Assembly (NCBI GenBank): GCA_037349315.1
Contig: JBAIAC010000008.1
Coordinates: 39,840,001 to 39,904,000, forward strand
From: Chelydra serpentina
Lineage: Eukaryota; Chordata; Testudines; Chelydridae
DNA: 64,000 nucleotides
Direction: 5' to 3'
Part shown: piece after piece, positions 21,181 to 32,225 of the stretch
Numbering within the stretch: the first letter of the stretch is position 1
Layout: every line of letters starts with the position of its first letter
Position numbers and translations under genes: made by a program
Notes under the pieces: generated by a model
What the model saw: the letters and a program-made list of their open reading frames with translations, nothing else
What the model was told of the DNA's origin: nothing
The model's database searches: none

Positions 21181-23415
21181 GTTCCACCCATCCTCTCCTC
21201 CTCTCTGTGCCACTTAAACGTTGATTGACATGGAAACCCTTTAGTCTCTGAGGCAGCAGCCCATGGGACTCTTTGGCAGCACAGTCTGAGCTGGATCACA
21301 GTGCCTCTGGCAGATCTTCCCCAGACTTTCAGGTTTTTTTGCGGGGGGGAGTCAAACATCCTGCAACTCATAGGGTTGGAGGAAACCGCACTTCCTCTGC
21401 AGAAATTGGAAGAAGTCCCCACAAGTTCCAACCACCGATGTAGAAATAACATGTGTAAGGAAGCATCAGGCCCTTCATTTATTAAAGTGCAAAGGTTTAA
21501 GAGTGCATCTCTATACTGCCTGAGTGAGGGGAAGGATGTAATAAAAACAGCAATAAAACCTTTAATTTTTCTGAATCTCGCTTTCACCTTATGTTCCTTT
21601 CGTTTATCGTTCTTAGCTTTGCTGAGTGCTTCTCCTCACCCCCTCTCTTTCTGTTATATTTTTAAAAAAAATCTTTCGAGTATGTTCATTAGTATATGAT
21701 GGGTACTTCATGAGGGTCTTCAAAATGATCAACAGAAAAGACGGACAGGAGAGGGAGAAAGAGCATACAGCAACCTCAATAGTCTGAGGTGTGTACTATG
21801 GCTGAGGAAACCTTCAACAGTATGGGACAATAAAAATTCTTCTGTTTTTTTTTTTTGGCAGCTGGCCCAGTTGCATCTCTACATGTCAAATCAGTTAGAT
21901 CTATTAAAATATATTTAACATGTAGTCATTCTCTCGTTGCTATATGCAGTCTGTTGTAATTTTCCATTTGAAATTATTTTCTGTCATGTTGGCAGTAGTT
22001 TTTTTTATTTCCTCAAACCTCAAAATTCCACAGTGAAATGCAAGTAATTTAAGAACAATCTAAAAGTCCTCAAATGCTACTCTGCCCTCTCAACCACTGT
22101 CTAGATTTATTTATAAATTGCTTTTTGGTTCATTGTTTAAAAAAATTAAAAGGTAATTCAGTATTTTAAATTAGGAACAGTAGAGCTGAGAAAGCCAGAA
22201 ATAAATGTATGTTGCAGTATTTCATCCATACTTTTCTGTTTGATATGTCTGTAATAGATAGGTAAATCACATAGAATATAGTCTGCAAGCAGAAAAAACA
22301 TTGTCATAATTGCTCTGGCAGACAACCCACATATTCTAATAGCAGACAGATGAATATTCTATAGAATGGATTAGCTATTTTCCTAGCAGTGCTACATTGT
22401 CTGACTATGGAAATGGTTAGTTATCTTTAATCCCCTGCATAATAAGTACAACATGCATACATTCAGATAAAAACTCTCATCATCAGGTGTGCTTTGTATT
22501 TTCCACTGTCTCAGCTTCTTTCAATTTCTATAGGAAAACTTTGACATAGGAAATGCATAACATTAGAGGATGGTTGTCTTCCCTAGGAAAGAAATAAAAA
22601 CCAGGAGGCTTGAATCAGTTACTATATATTTTACCTCACGTATGTTATTCGGATCAGAGACATTTGTCAACTCATGGTATGGATATCTTTACGGTGTGGT
22701 ACTACAGATATACCAGTGAGTCATGTGAAACAAATATTTGTATTACTGAGTAGTAGGTGTGATTTGAAACACAGGCTGGAGATATTAAAAACCTGCAAGT
22801 ATTGTGTTGGGAGGCATGTGAAGCACTGTGTAATCACCACATGGAAACGTGCTGCAAACTTTTCCAAGTCTTTGTGGTCTGAGATGAAGCGCCCCCCCTC
22901 CCCCAGCTCTTGTTTGCATAGACTGCCACTAAAGTTTATATCTTGCTGCTAATCAGTATTTCTTCTGTCTGTAATCATTGTCAGTTTTCATTAGCTTACC
23001 CTTTTTTCCAAGTGTGCATAGTTTTTCAGCTTTGAATGGACTCCTCCCTCTTTTCAATACATGCTACTCTTTTTTAGGATTTGTCCCATTCAGAAATCAA
23101 TAAAATGTTTGTGCTGTCATTTGTTGTTGCAGAACAACAAATAGCTTTTACATACAATTTGGAGGTGAATTTTGTAGTAAATTGCTGCAGGTTTCAGCAT
23201 ACAAGTCATGGAGGCATGTGGCAGTTTAAATGTTTGAAGAATCTTGTCATGCTATAGCTTGTTAAGCCTCACCTGCAGTGAAGGAATTGAAAATTCTCAT
23301 TGGTACTACCTCTGGTAGCAGTTCTTTGTAAAATTCCTTAAGTTATACACAACATTAATAAGATGAGCAGAGTTTGGTTCTCTCATTTAAAATGTTGCAA
23401 CACCAGTGATCTCAA
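21181..23415. other. Intronic sequence, no gene recognised
   Basis: The longest open frames (21301-21699 and its complement) lack start context, splice sites or any family resemblance. A T run lies near 21846. Nothing else is identifiable. Confidence 0.5.
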
Positions 23416-23419
23416 TGAG

Positions 23420-23665
23420 TATGTCAACACTGCATTGTAAATCCGGATCTGCAGGACCCTGGCTTGTGAACATCCACACTGTGCTGCTGATGCTGGAGTT
23501 AGTGAGTCTGTGGCGATGCAGCAATTAATCAGGTATTAATCAAATCACTCTGTGTTGCTCCAGTGTTTTGCAGTTGGTTGCTCTCACTTGAGGTAGGCTG
23601 GCTTGAGCGGAGTAACTCCAGTGTACTAACTCAAGTTAACTTTGGCAGTTAAAGGCAAGCCCTAA
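23420..23665. repeat. Possible old Harbinger/hAT-like MITE
   Basis: GTATGTCAACACTGCATTG at the left recalls the GTATGTCTACACTGCA start of turtle MITEs, and the right part ends AGTTAAAGGCAAGCCCTAA. No clean target duplication is visible, so the call rests on weak terminal resemblance only. Confidence 0.35.
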
Positions 23666-24060
23666 ATGAAACATGCACAATCTAAATATTGTAATTATTT
23701 TATCTTCTTTAAAAAGTGGTCCAAAATGGAAACCTTTTTTTCCTGCTGAGTATTTTGCCAGTCGTTGTTTAGCAATTTCTAGCAGTCATGTGAGGTTTTG
23801 GATATTCCAGTATTGGCTAAACAAAAAGTTGTCAATTAGAAAAAAAAAACTTTTGCAATAAATGATTCTGCTTGGTTTAAGTGTGATACACTGCACAGTA
23901 CGTGCATTAGCAAGCATTATCTTTTGGACTACAAAGTATTTGTGTTAGTTACTTAAAACAAACCATGGCTGCATACTTGCTTAACAAAGCAAGGTTCAAA
24001 AGGCTGACTTTCTTTCAATCAGCAGTGTTTGAATATTTTAATTATGAACTTCAACTAGAA

Positions 24061-24629
24061 AGTTAATTGCGATTAATCGCTGTTTTAATCACACTGTTAA
24101 TAGAATACCAATTGAAATTTATTACATATTTTGGATGTTTTTCTACATTTTCATATATATTGTATTCTGTGTTGTAATTGAAATTAAAGTGTATATTATT
24201 TTTTATTACAAATATTTGCATTGTAAAAATGATTAAAAAAATAGTATTTTTCAATTCACCGCATACAAGTACTGTTGTCCAATCCTTGTCGTGAAAGTGC
24301 AATTTACAAATATAGACAATTTTGTTATATAACTGCACTCAAAAACAAAACAATGTAAAATTTCAGAGCCTACAAATCCACTCAGTTCTGCTCCTTGTTC
24401 AGCAAGGACAAACAAGACAAACAAGTTTGTTTACCTTTACAAGAGATAATGCTGCCCACTTCTTAATTACGTCACCTGAAAGTGAGAACAGGTATTTGCA
24501 TGGCACTACCATTTTGTAGCTGGCATTGCAAGTTATTTACGTGCCAGATATGCTAAAGATTCGTATGCCCCTTCATGCTTCGGCCACCATTCCAGAGGAC
24601 ATGCTTCCATGCTGATGACGCTCGTAAAA
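24061..24629 (-). pseudogene. hAT (ZBED-like) transposase 3' part, reversed
   Basis: On the minus strand the order is a degraded hAT C-terminal coding region (YESLAYLARK, with stops soon after) and a long AT-rich 3' tail containing TGTTTTGTTTTTGAGTGCAG. It ends in the GATTAATCGC repeats that close this transposon family. The adjacent segment 24630-24873 is the earlier part of the same family but reads on the plus strand, so the copy has been inverted internally. Confidence 0.6.
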
Positions 24630-24873
24630 AAAAGAAAAGAAAAAAAGTGTTAATTAAATTTGTGACTGAACTTCTTGGGGGAGAATTCCATGTCCCCTGC
24701 TCTGCTTTACGCACATTCTGCCATATATTTCATGTTATAGCAGTCTCGGATGATAACCCAGCACATGTTCGTTTTAAGAACACTTTCACTGCTGATTTGA
24801 CAAAACACAAAGAAGGTACCAATGTGAGATTTCTAAAGATAGCTACAGCCCTCAACCCAAAGTTTAAGAATCG
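24630..24873 (+). pseudogene. hAT (ZBED-like) transposase middle part
   Basis: The plus-strand words TTCTGCCATATATTTCATG, GATGATAACCCAGCACATG and GAAGGTACCAATGTGAGA belong to the mid-region of the same hAT family as the neighbouring reversed segment. It ends abruptly at 24873, where CR1 sequence begins. Confidence 0.55.
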
Positions 24874-24952
24874 GAAGTGGCAAAATTTGCAGATGATACA
24901 AAACTACCCAAGATAGTGAAGTCCCAGGTAGACTGCGAAGAGCTACAAAAGG
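24874..24952 (+). mobile_element. CR1 internal splinter (79 bp)
   Basis: This matches the CR1 reverse transcriptase coding stretch at 43068-43147 (GTGGCAAAATTTGCAGATGA, encoding the KFADDTK box, to GACTGCGAAGAGCTACAAAA). It has no CR1 3' end and no flanking duplication, so it did not arrive by ordinary CR1 insertion. Confidence 0.75.
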
Positions 24953-26192
24953 TTTTCAGCCTTCTTTGAAGTCTGAGAGTAAACCAATGGTAGTGCACTG
25001 AGGCAACTGCCATGCTGAGGCTCGAGTTGCTATTGCTGAGCTATGGGAACTGCCACAAGGGGAGATTCCCCCTCCCCCCCTCACACATTCTGACCAACCA
25101 GCATCACTACAGCCTGGTCTACACTAGGACTTTATGTCGAATTTAGCAGCGTTAACTCGATTTAACCCTTCACCCATCCACATTAGGAAGCAATTTATTT
25201 TGACATAAATGGCTCTTTAATTCGATTTCTGTACTCCTCCCCGACGAGGGGAGTAGCGCCAAATTCGACATGGCCATGTCGAATTCGAGGTGCTGTGGAT
25301 GGAATTCGATGCTAATAGCTCCGGGAGGTATCCCACAGCGCACCACTCAGTGGACGCTCAGGACAGCAATCTGTACTCGGATGCTCTGACCTGCCACTCA
25401 GGGAAAGCCCCGGGAAAATTTGAATTCCTTTTCCTGTCTGGCCAGTTTGAATCCCATTTCCTGTTTGGACATCGTGGCGAGCTCAGCAGCACTCGCAACG
25501 ATGCAGAGCTTTACAGCAGAGGTTACCATGCAATCCCAGAATAGAAAGAGGGCTCCAGCATGGAGTGATCGAGAAGTTTTGGATCTGATCGCTGTGTGGG
25601 GAGATGAATCCGTCCTATCCGAGCTCCGATCTAAAAGACGGAATGCAAAAATTTACGAGAAAATATCCCAGGTAATGACGGAGAGAGGATACAGCCCCGC
25701 GGGATGCAACGCAGTGCCGCGTGAAAATCAAGGAGCTGCGACAGGCGTACCAGAAGACCAAGGAGTCCAACGGACGCTCCGGATCGCGGCCACACACTTG
25801 CCGTTTTTACAAGGCACTGCATGCTATGCTCGGAGGTGCTGCCACCACTACCCCACCAGTGTCCGTTGACTCCGACGATGGGGTCTTATCTACGGCCACG
25901 TCGTCGGAGGTTTTCGCAGACGGCGAAGATGAGGAAGGAGAGGAGGAGGACAAGGCAGTCGACAGCGCTTTCAATGCTGATTTCCCCGACGGCCAGGATC
26001 TATTCATCACCCTGACTGAGCTCCCCTACGAACCTCCCAAGGCAGCATCCCTGACCAGGAATCAGGCGAAGGATCAGCAGGTCAGTGTTTTAAACATTTC
26101 TTTGGAATACAATAGGCATGGTGTGTAAGCACTGTGTTAGTATTGCTTAATTGGCCTTATGTGCTTCAGCTGTGAGTCGCTTTACAGTGCAA

Positions 26193-26483
26193 CTACTCGA
26201 AAAGTCTGTCAATATGTATGGGGATAGAGGAGTAATCCCCATCAGAGATCTCCGCGAAGCTCTCCTGGAGATACAGTGAGAGCTTTTGTATCACGTTCGC
26301 TGGGAGAGTGGCCTTATTGTCTCCTCCATGGTAGGATACTTTCCCGCGCCATGCAAGCTGCAGGTACTCTGGTATCATTGCCTTGCATAGCATGGCTGCA
26401 TACGGCCCCGGGGTTTGCTGGCATTGACGCAGCATGCACTCTTTCTCTGTCTCCGTAATCCTCATCAGAGTGATATCAGTCAT
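26193..26483 (-). CDS. Third Harbinger reading frame, copy 2 (96 aa)
   Basis: The frame is intact on the minus strand, with the same ATG, length and stop as 15644-15934. Comparing the two by eye I count about ten base differences, seven silent and three changing a residue (Gly to Ala, Leu to Val, Phe to Tyr). The PGPYAAMLCKAM core and the HIDRLFE end are unchanged. It lies antisense in the Myb intron (26081-27251), as in copy 1. Function is unknown. Confidence 0.68.
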   Translation of the reverse strand: MTDITLMRITETEKECMLRQCQQTPGPYAAMLCKAMIPEYLQLAWRGKVSYHGGDNKATLPANVIQKLSLYLQESFAEISDGDYSSIPIHIDRLFE

Positions 26484-26599
26484 GGTGCCCTGGTTTGAAT
26501 GAGTGGTTTCTTTAGTATAGTGAATGCTTCATTTTCCCTTTAAAGAAAGACACCCGGCGGTTTCCATTAACGCGGGGGAGGAGGGAGTTGGGAGCAAAA

Positions 26600-26950
26600 C
26601 CATTCGAACTTAGCAGTGCGCGGGCAGGGAGAGTTCCCGGGACCGACCACGCGAAGCGGGGTAAAGGGTACGCGAGCCGTTCATACAGAGCAGTTCGCGG
26701 GCACTTTCAGTTCCCGGGACCGTCCACGCGGAGGGGTGGGAAGGGTGTTCGAGCCGTTCAAACAGAGCAGTTCGCGGGCACTTTCAGTTCCCGGGAGCGG
26801 CCACGGGGAGGGGGGGAAAGGGTAGGCGAGCCGTTCAAACACAGCGGTTCGCGGGCACTTTCAGTTCCTGGGAGCGGCCACGCGTAGGTGGGGTAAAGGA
26901 TTGGCGAGCCGCTGTAGATGAGCGGTTTGGGCAGCAGCAGTTCCTGGCCG
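26600..26950. repeat. 77-bp GC-rich tandem array inside Harbinger copy 2
   Basis: This is the reverse-complement counterpart of the array at 15110-15580. The recurring words are GTTCGCGGGCACTTTCAGTT and GAGCCGTTCA. About three good units plus degraded ends are present, roughly one fewer than in copy 1. Confidence 0.85.
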
Positions 26951-28503
26951 CAGCCGGGAACAGTGAAATGAAACATGGGAGTAGAGCACTGCTGAGAAGT
27001 AATCTCTCAGCAGTCCAAACTCATCAGCTTACCATGGTCTCCGGAGAGCAGATTTCCAGTGTTCTGCAAGGCTTCTGGGATCTGTACACCAGGACCCCAG
27101 ACACTCAGGATAAAGGCATAATATTCGACCTTGTAGTAGATGGACATGTGATAGGTACTGTGCTTGGTCCTATTCACAGGGAAAGAGTATATACATTGTT
27201 CTGGAAAAAGTATCTTTCTTAGGAATTCACTCCCTTTCTCTCATCTCACAGCTGCGAGTGTCTCCCGCCCTACCCGTGGATCACCCTCCCAGAGGCTAGC
27301 GCTGATCAGGCGGCGCAAAAAGAGAACCCGGGACGACATGTTCTCCGAATTGATGGTCTGTTCCCGAAGGGAGGCGTCACAGCGGAGAGAGGACATATCA
27401 AGGTCCGAGCGAGCAGCCAGGGAACGGGAGCAGAGGGCTGAAGCTCGCGAGGACAGGTGGTGGCAGGAAGACCAGCAGGCGACTCAAACGCTGCTGGGAC
27501 TAATGAGGGAGCAAACGGACACGCTCCGGCGCCTGGTAGACGTTCTCCAGGACAGGAGACAGGAGGAAAGAGTCCCTCTCTATGTAATTTCCAACCGCCC
27601 TCCCCCGCCACAAAATCCAATCCTCTACTCACCCAAAGTCACTAGGACGAGGGGAGGCAGGGGCCGTGGAAATAATCACTCCACCCCTGCAGACTGCTCC
27701 AGTAGCAGAAGGCTCTCATTTCCAAAACTTTAGATGGGTCCTTTCCCTCCCTCCAACCGCACCCCACAACACTTCCCTGCCCAGGTTTCATCTCAAAACT
27801 ATGCTCACCTTAATAAAAATGTTTGCTTTGTACAGTGCTGTTTCCCTGACTTTCTTTCACAGGACGGTTTGGTTTTGGGGGAGTGGGTAAGGGGGTTTGT
27901 AATTAGAAACAACAGGCGCCTGAACCAGGGTACAGACAGGGGGAAAGGATCAACAGAAAGTCACACTCACATTGCATGCACTAGGCACACTTGTCATTCT
28001 GGGAGGGGGTTTTCATGTTCTCTATGGGGGCGGGGGGGGCCTGTGACTTTCTGGTGGGGGAGGGCGGCTGCTGATCTATTGCGGCCGGTGATAGCCTGCA
28101 TGACAGATCCATGCAGCAGGGGATCTGTGGCCGCAATCCACGGCCAAAAAGTCACACAGGCACCACCACAGACAGTTGGGAATAGGAGGGGTTGCTGGCT
28201 CCCTTGAAACAAGCAGTCCAGCACTTCGGACTGCTCTGGGAGCAGGAGCATGTCATTCCCCAAGCTTGGAAGCGTACTTTCCAACACTCCACCCGCTCCC
28301 CAACAGCGGTATGCGTCCCAGGTTAAAACCTTAACCGAGAAACCAGTAATGGAGACGGTTTAAATAAACAATGTTTCCTTTATTGTACGTTTAAGGCGTT
28401 GAATGAAGGGAGGGAAGGGGGTTGGTAATTGGAGAGTATAGGCAACCGAAACTGGGAAAAGAAACGGGGGCAGTTTCAGCTTCTGTTTAAGCAAGCGTCA
28501 CAG

Positions 28504-29787
28504 TCACTTGTTACCCCACTCGCTCTGGAAGCTAGCTTTCAAAGCATCCCGGATGCGCAGCGCGTCCCGCTGTGATCTTCTAATCGCCCTGGTGTCCAGC
28601 TGCGTGTAATCAGCAGCCAGGCGATTTGCCTCAACCTCCCACCCCGCCATAAACATCTCCCCCTTTCTCTCACAGAGATTGTGGAGCACACAGCACGCTG
28701 CAATCACAATGGAGATATTTGTTTGGCTGAGATCTGAGTGAGTAAGTAAGCTTCACCATCTCCCTTTCAGACTGCCAAAGGCACACTCCACCACCATTCT
28801 GCACTTGCTCAGCCGGTAGTTGAAGAGCTCCTTTTCGGTGTCCAGGGCTCCCGTGTATGGCTTCATGAGCCAGGGCATTAGCGGGTAGGCCGGGTCCCCG
28901 AGGATCACTATAGGCATCTCCACATCCCCAACAGTTATTTTGCGGTCCGGGAAATAAACACCCTCTTGCAGCCGTCTAAACAGACCAGAGTTTTTAAAAA
29001 CACGAGCGTCATGAACCTTGCCCTGCCATCCGACATTGATGTTGCTAAAACGTCCTTTGTGGTCCACTAGTGCTTGCAGCACCATAGAAAAATAGCCCTT
29101 TCGGTTAATGTACTGGCTGCCCTGGTGGTCCGGTCCGAGGATAGGGATGTGTGTCCCATCAATAGCCCCGCTGCAGTTTGGGAATCCCATAGCGGAAAAG
29201 CCATCTCTGATCACCTGCACGTCTCCAAGGGTCACTACCTTTGAGAGCAGCAGGTCAACGATTGCATGGGCTACCTGCATCACAGCAACCCCCACGGTAG
29301 ACTTGCCCACTCCAAATTGGTTCGCAACTGACCGGTAGCTGTCAGGAGTTGCAAGTTTCCAAAGGGCTATGGCCACTCGCTTCTGGATAGTCAGGGCTGC
29401 TCGCATCCGGGTGTCCTGGCGCTTCAGGGCAGGGGACAGCAACTCACAAAGTTCCAGGAAAGTGCCCTTACGAATCCGAAAGTTTCGCAGCCACTGGGAT
29501 TCATCCCAAACGTGCAGCACTATGCGGTCCCACCAATCAGTGCTTGTTTCCCTTGCCCAGAATCGCCGTTCCACAGGATCAACGTGCCCCATTGCCACCA
29601 TGTTTTCTACGGGCCGGGGTCCCGTGCTTTGCGAGAGGTCTGTGCCCCTCTCAGAGTTCATGTCCTCCCGGAGCTTCCGTTGCCTCCTCGCCCGATTTCT
29701 CTGCATCTGATTCTGGAAAAGGTGGACGATAAGGCACGAGGTGTTGACAACGGACAGAACAGCAGCGATAATCGCGGAGGGCTCCAT
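28504..29787 (-). pseudogene. Harbinger transposase, one nonsense codon
   Basis: It has the same 428-codon frame as 12262-13545. The catalytic residues are present (AIDGTHI, GKVHDARVF, VVECAFG). An in-frame TGA at 28753-28755 replaces the Arg after KGRW, ten residues past the catalytic Glu. Downstream the frame continues unshifted to the normal stop, so this single change is the only break I see. The truncated product would keep the whole DDE triad but lose about 80 C-terminal residues. Confidence 0.88.
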
Positions 29788-30281
29788 GCTCGCTGTCCTG
29801 TGGCGTCCGAGCTGTCAATCACCGGAAAAGGGCGCGAATTAATTGCCCGCCGGCGCTTTCACGTAGGGAGGGCGGGAGTGTGGGTCGAGTGACGACATTT
29901 ACCAATAACCACCCTCGACACATTTTTGGCCCCAGAAGACCCTGGGGGCTACACCCAGAATTCCAGTGGGCAGCGGGGACTGCGGGAACTGTGGGATAGC
30001 TACCCACAGTGCACCGCTTGCAATGTCGACGCTTGCCCCGTTACTGTGGACTCACAAATTCGAATTAAGGTCCTTGCTGTGGATTTGCACGATCGACCTT
30101 GCAATATCGGTTTCACAAGTTCAGTTAAAGAAAAATCGAACTAGTCTCGTAGTGTAGACATACCCTACAAGTACATGAAGGATATAGCAGTGCTGCTGGT
30201 ATCATGCTAAGTCTCTGCTTCTGTACTTAGTCAATGTCTGAGAGCTGCTGCAGTTTGCCTGTTTCTCCTGTCAGTCCCTGT

Positions 30282-30405
30282 TAGGGTGACCAGACAGCAA
30301 ATGTGAAAAATCGGGACAGGGGGTGGGGGGGTAATAGGAGCCCATATAGGAAAAAGACCCACAAATCGGGACTGTCCCTATAAAAGCGGGACATCTGGTC
30401 ACCCT
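30282..30405. mobile_element. hAT-type MITE (TAGGGTGACCAGA family), copy A
   Basis: The ends TAGGGTGACCAGA and TCTGGTCACCCT are flanked by a perfect 8-bp duplication GTCCCTGT (30274-30281 and 30406-30413). The element is 124 bp and non-autonomous, with the inner repeats AATCGGGAC. It sits about 150 bp upstream of the CADPS2 exon. Copy B is at 31928. Confidence 0.88.
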
Positions 30406-30554
30406 GTCCCTGTCTCCTCTGCCAGGGCTTTAAAGAACCAGTACTTTGAGGGAGCCTATTTCTTTTCCAATCCCTGCCCCCAAAAGGAAATTATTTTGAT
30501 GTTGTAAAAGATTTTCAAGATGGTACTAATTGCATTTACCTTTTTCTCCCACAG

Positions 30555-30668
30555 CTCAACAGACAGCAATTACAGATACTTAAGGAGCGTTTCCAGGCCT
30601 TCCTGAATGGAGAGACACAAATTGTAGCAGATGAAGCATTTTGCAATGCAGTGAGAAGTTATTATGAG
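30555..30668 (+). CDS. CADPS2: CADPS2 early coding exon (38 codons)
   Basis: The open 114-bp block is preceded by a polypyrimidine acceptor (CTTTTTCTCCCACAG). It encodes [19 protein letters not shown] and then CNAVRSYYE, which I recognise as CAPS-family sequence. The residues [13 protein letters not shown] fit CADPS2 better than CADPS. The exon begins and ends on codon boundaries (phase 0-0). CADPS2 is a cytosolic protein with C2, PH and MUN domains that primes dense-core vesicles for calcium-triggered release; this exon encodes part of the N-terminal region before the C2 domain. It is probably the third coding exon, by recall of the human gene. The downstream donor is GAG|GCAAGT, a GC-AG intron. 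No other CADPS2 exon is visible, so the window is mostly its flanking introns. Confidence 0.9.
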
Positions 30669-30674
30669 GCAAGT
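30669..30674 (+). promoter_or_regulatory. Non-canonical GC 5' splice site of CADPS2
   Basis: The exon ends TATTATGAG and the intron begins GCAAGT. Apart from C in place of T at +2, every position matches the donor consensus (GAG|GYAAGT), the pattern typical of functional GC-AG introns. Confidence 0.75.
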
Positions 30675-31920
30675 TGAACACACTGTTTTCTGTGCTGTTT
30701 AAAAGTTAGTTCACAAGACTGTTCTTTTTAAATAATCCATTTACGTGGAAGGAATTGTAAGGTTCCAAGCCTGTGAGCTTGAAAACCTCCTGAAAACATT
30801 TTCAATACTAGTTTGCAATTTAAAAAATTTAAATCCACTGCCTGGGCATAAGAGATAAAGTGAACTGGAAAATATCCACTTCTTTTGGGAAAACAAAACA
30901 AACAAACAAAATCCTGGTGCTAAAAATCTTTCTGGCAATGTTTGATACAAATGAGTACTGCTATCTTTATCTCCATATGTCTAAATTACCCCCTTTTAAT
31001 CAAGGTTTCAGCTGTATATTACCATCTTGAGATACATGTCCCCTGGCCTTTTACATTTTTAGGGACAGTAGAGAATATTTTAGGGACAAACTGCTCTTTT
31101 TTTCTTCCAGAAGCTGCCAACGCAGCTATACCAAGTCTCTTGAATTCAGCTTGTGACTTCCAAGGGATTCTGTGTGGTTAACACCGCCAACACCAGTTTT
31201 CACTTGTGCTCTATAATTGCTTAAGGGAGATGCCCTTTTCTGGGGAAGATAAAAATGTCCCTCTGATATCATAGGTAACACATAACCGGGGAATATATTC
31301 CTTACACTGTGCAGAAAGCAGCCACTGTGAATACAGCATTTATCTATATAACAAAAAAACTCAAATTTCTTCAGCATATCATCAAGGCTGCACATTTAAA
31401 CTTGATTTAGTTTTCTTTGAGTTGTTTGCTTCCTAATTTCACTGTATTGCTTTGTTCTTTTTCAGATTACTCTCATATTTTCTTTTAGGATATTGTTCCT
31501 TCTTATTTCCTACTGGTGTACTTCCTTTATTGGGCAAAGACATTTCTTGATGTAGAAAGAATTATATCGGCTAATAGTGGTATGGACTGTTACATTTTGT
31601 GCTGAACAACAAATTTAGATGAAGCAGCTTGGCTACAAAGCTTGGGAAGTGTGTCAGGACTCAGGGTGAGAGGTTCTCCTTTGCACCAAGTCATGGAGAA
31701 GAAAGAGTGTTAGCAGTGGAGAGACAGAGAGAGCCTACATTTGTGGAGAGGTTAGGTGAAGGCCATAGTTATCAAGGTTAGAAGCCTGGTTCACAAGGTG
31801 GATATTGGGAAGCCTGAAATGTTGTTAACGGTGATAGGCAAATAGGTAAGGGGAGGCATTTGAGGCAACTAAAAAGTAGATATGATACTGGATAGATGAA
31901 GAAGTGAGGAGTAGGAGGCA
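30675..31920. other. CADPS2 intron, no further feature
   Basis: The sequence contains no exon-like open block with splice sites. Some stretches at 31640-31900 read like an old L2-type repeat, without a clear boundary. Confidence 0.5.
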
Positions 31921-31927
31921 AGATTGC

Positions 31928-32051
31928 TAGGGTGACCAGACAGCAAGTGTGAAAAATCGGGACACGGAGTGGAGGGTAATAGGAGCCTATATAAGAAAAA
32001 GACCCCAAAATCGGAACTGTCCCTATAAAATTGGGACATCTGGTCACCCTA
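31928..32051. mobile_element. hAT-type MITE (TAGGGTGACCAGA family), copy B
   Basis: It has the same family, length (124 bp) and orientation as 30282-30405. The flanks AAGATTGC and GTGATTGC agree at six of eight bases, a decayed target duplication. Confidence 0.82.
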
Positions 32052-32225
32052 GTGATTGCTGATCCAGTCACCCAATAGAAGGGTTTAGAGAGAGAAGGGC
32101 GGGCCATGGACAAAATCTTTGGGGACATTGAAAGAGTGGGATAGAAGTGAAGAGAATTTATTATTTAATAGTATAGTTCTTACCATTTGTTCAGCTCTTC
32201 ATATCTTCAAAGTGTTAACATAAGG

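Larger units (their letters stand above)
25501..27733 (+). pseudogene. Harbinger Myb/SANT gene, frameshifted copy
   Basis: Exon 1 (25501-26080) and exon 2 (27252-27733) keep the same splice sites as copy 1: donor CAGCAG|GTCAGT and acceptor CTCATCTCACAG. Exon 2 has the same 482-bp length. Relative to copy 1, exon 1 has a 4-bp insertion near 25696 (AGCCCCGCGGG against AGCCGGG), which shifts the frame inside the Myb domain. It also has a 1-bp deletion near 26034 (GAACCTCCC against GAACCCTCCC). Exon 2 is open, with the charged coiled-coil-like region and the closing SSSRRLSFPKL. The copy is probably non-functional. Confidence 0.85.
25111..30165 (-). mobile_element. PIF/Harbinger transposon, copy 2 (inverted)
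   Basis: This is the same family as 11884-17013 in opposite orientation. It starts AGCCTGGTCTACACTAGG, one change from copy 1, and ends AGTGTAGACATACCC. TAC flanks both sides (25108-25110 and 30166-30168). At 5055 bp it is 75 bp shorter than copy 1, about one 77-bp unit of the internal array. The gene order is conserved. The transposase has one nonsense codon and the Myb gene two frameshifts, while the third frame is open. The target duplication differs from copy 1, so this is an independent insertion. Confidence 0.93.

Noticed and set aside
11884..30165. The two Harbingers as one inverted duplication of the locus
   Set aside because: Sequence outside the termini is not shared and the 3-bp duplications differ (TAA and TAC), so they are separate insertions.
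30555..30668. Exon assigned to the paralogue CADPS
   Set aside because: The variable residues (Val after QI, Cys after AF, Arg before SYYE) agree with what I recall of CADPS2 more than CADPS. A database search would settle it.
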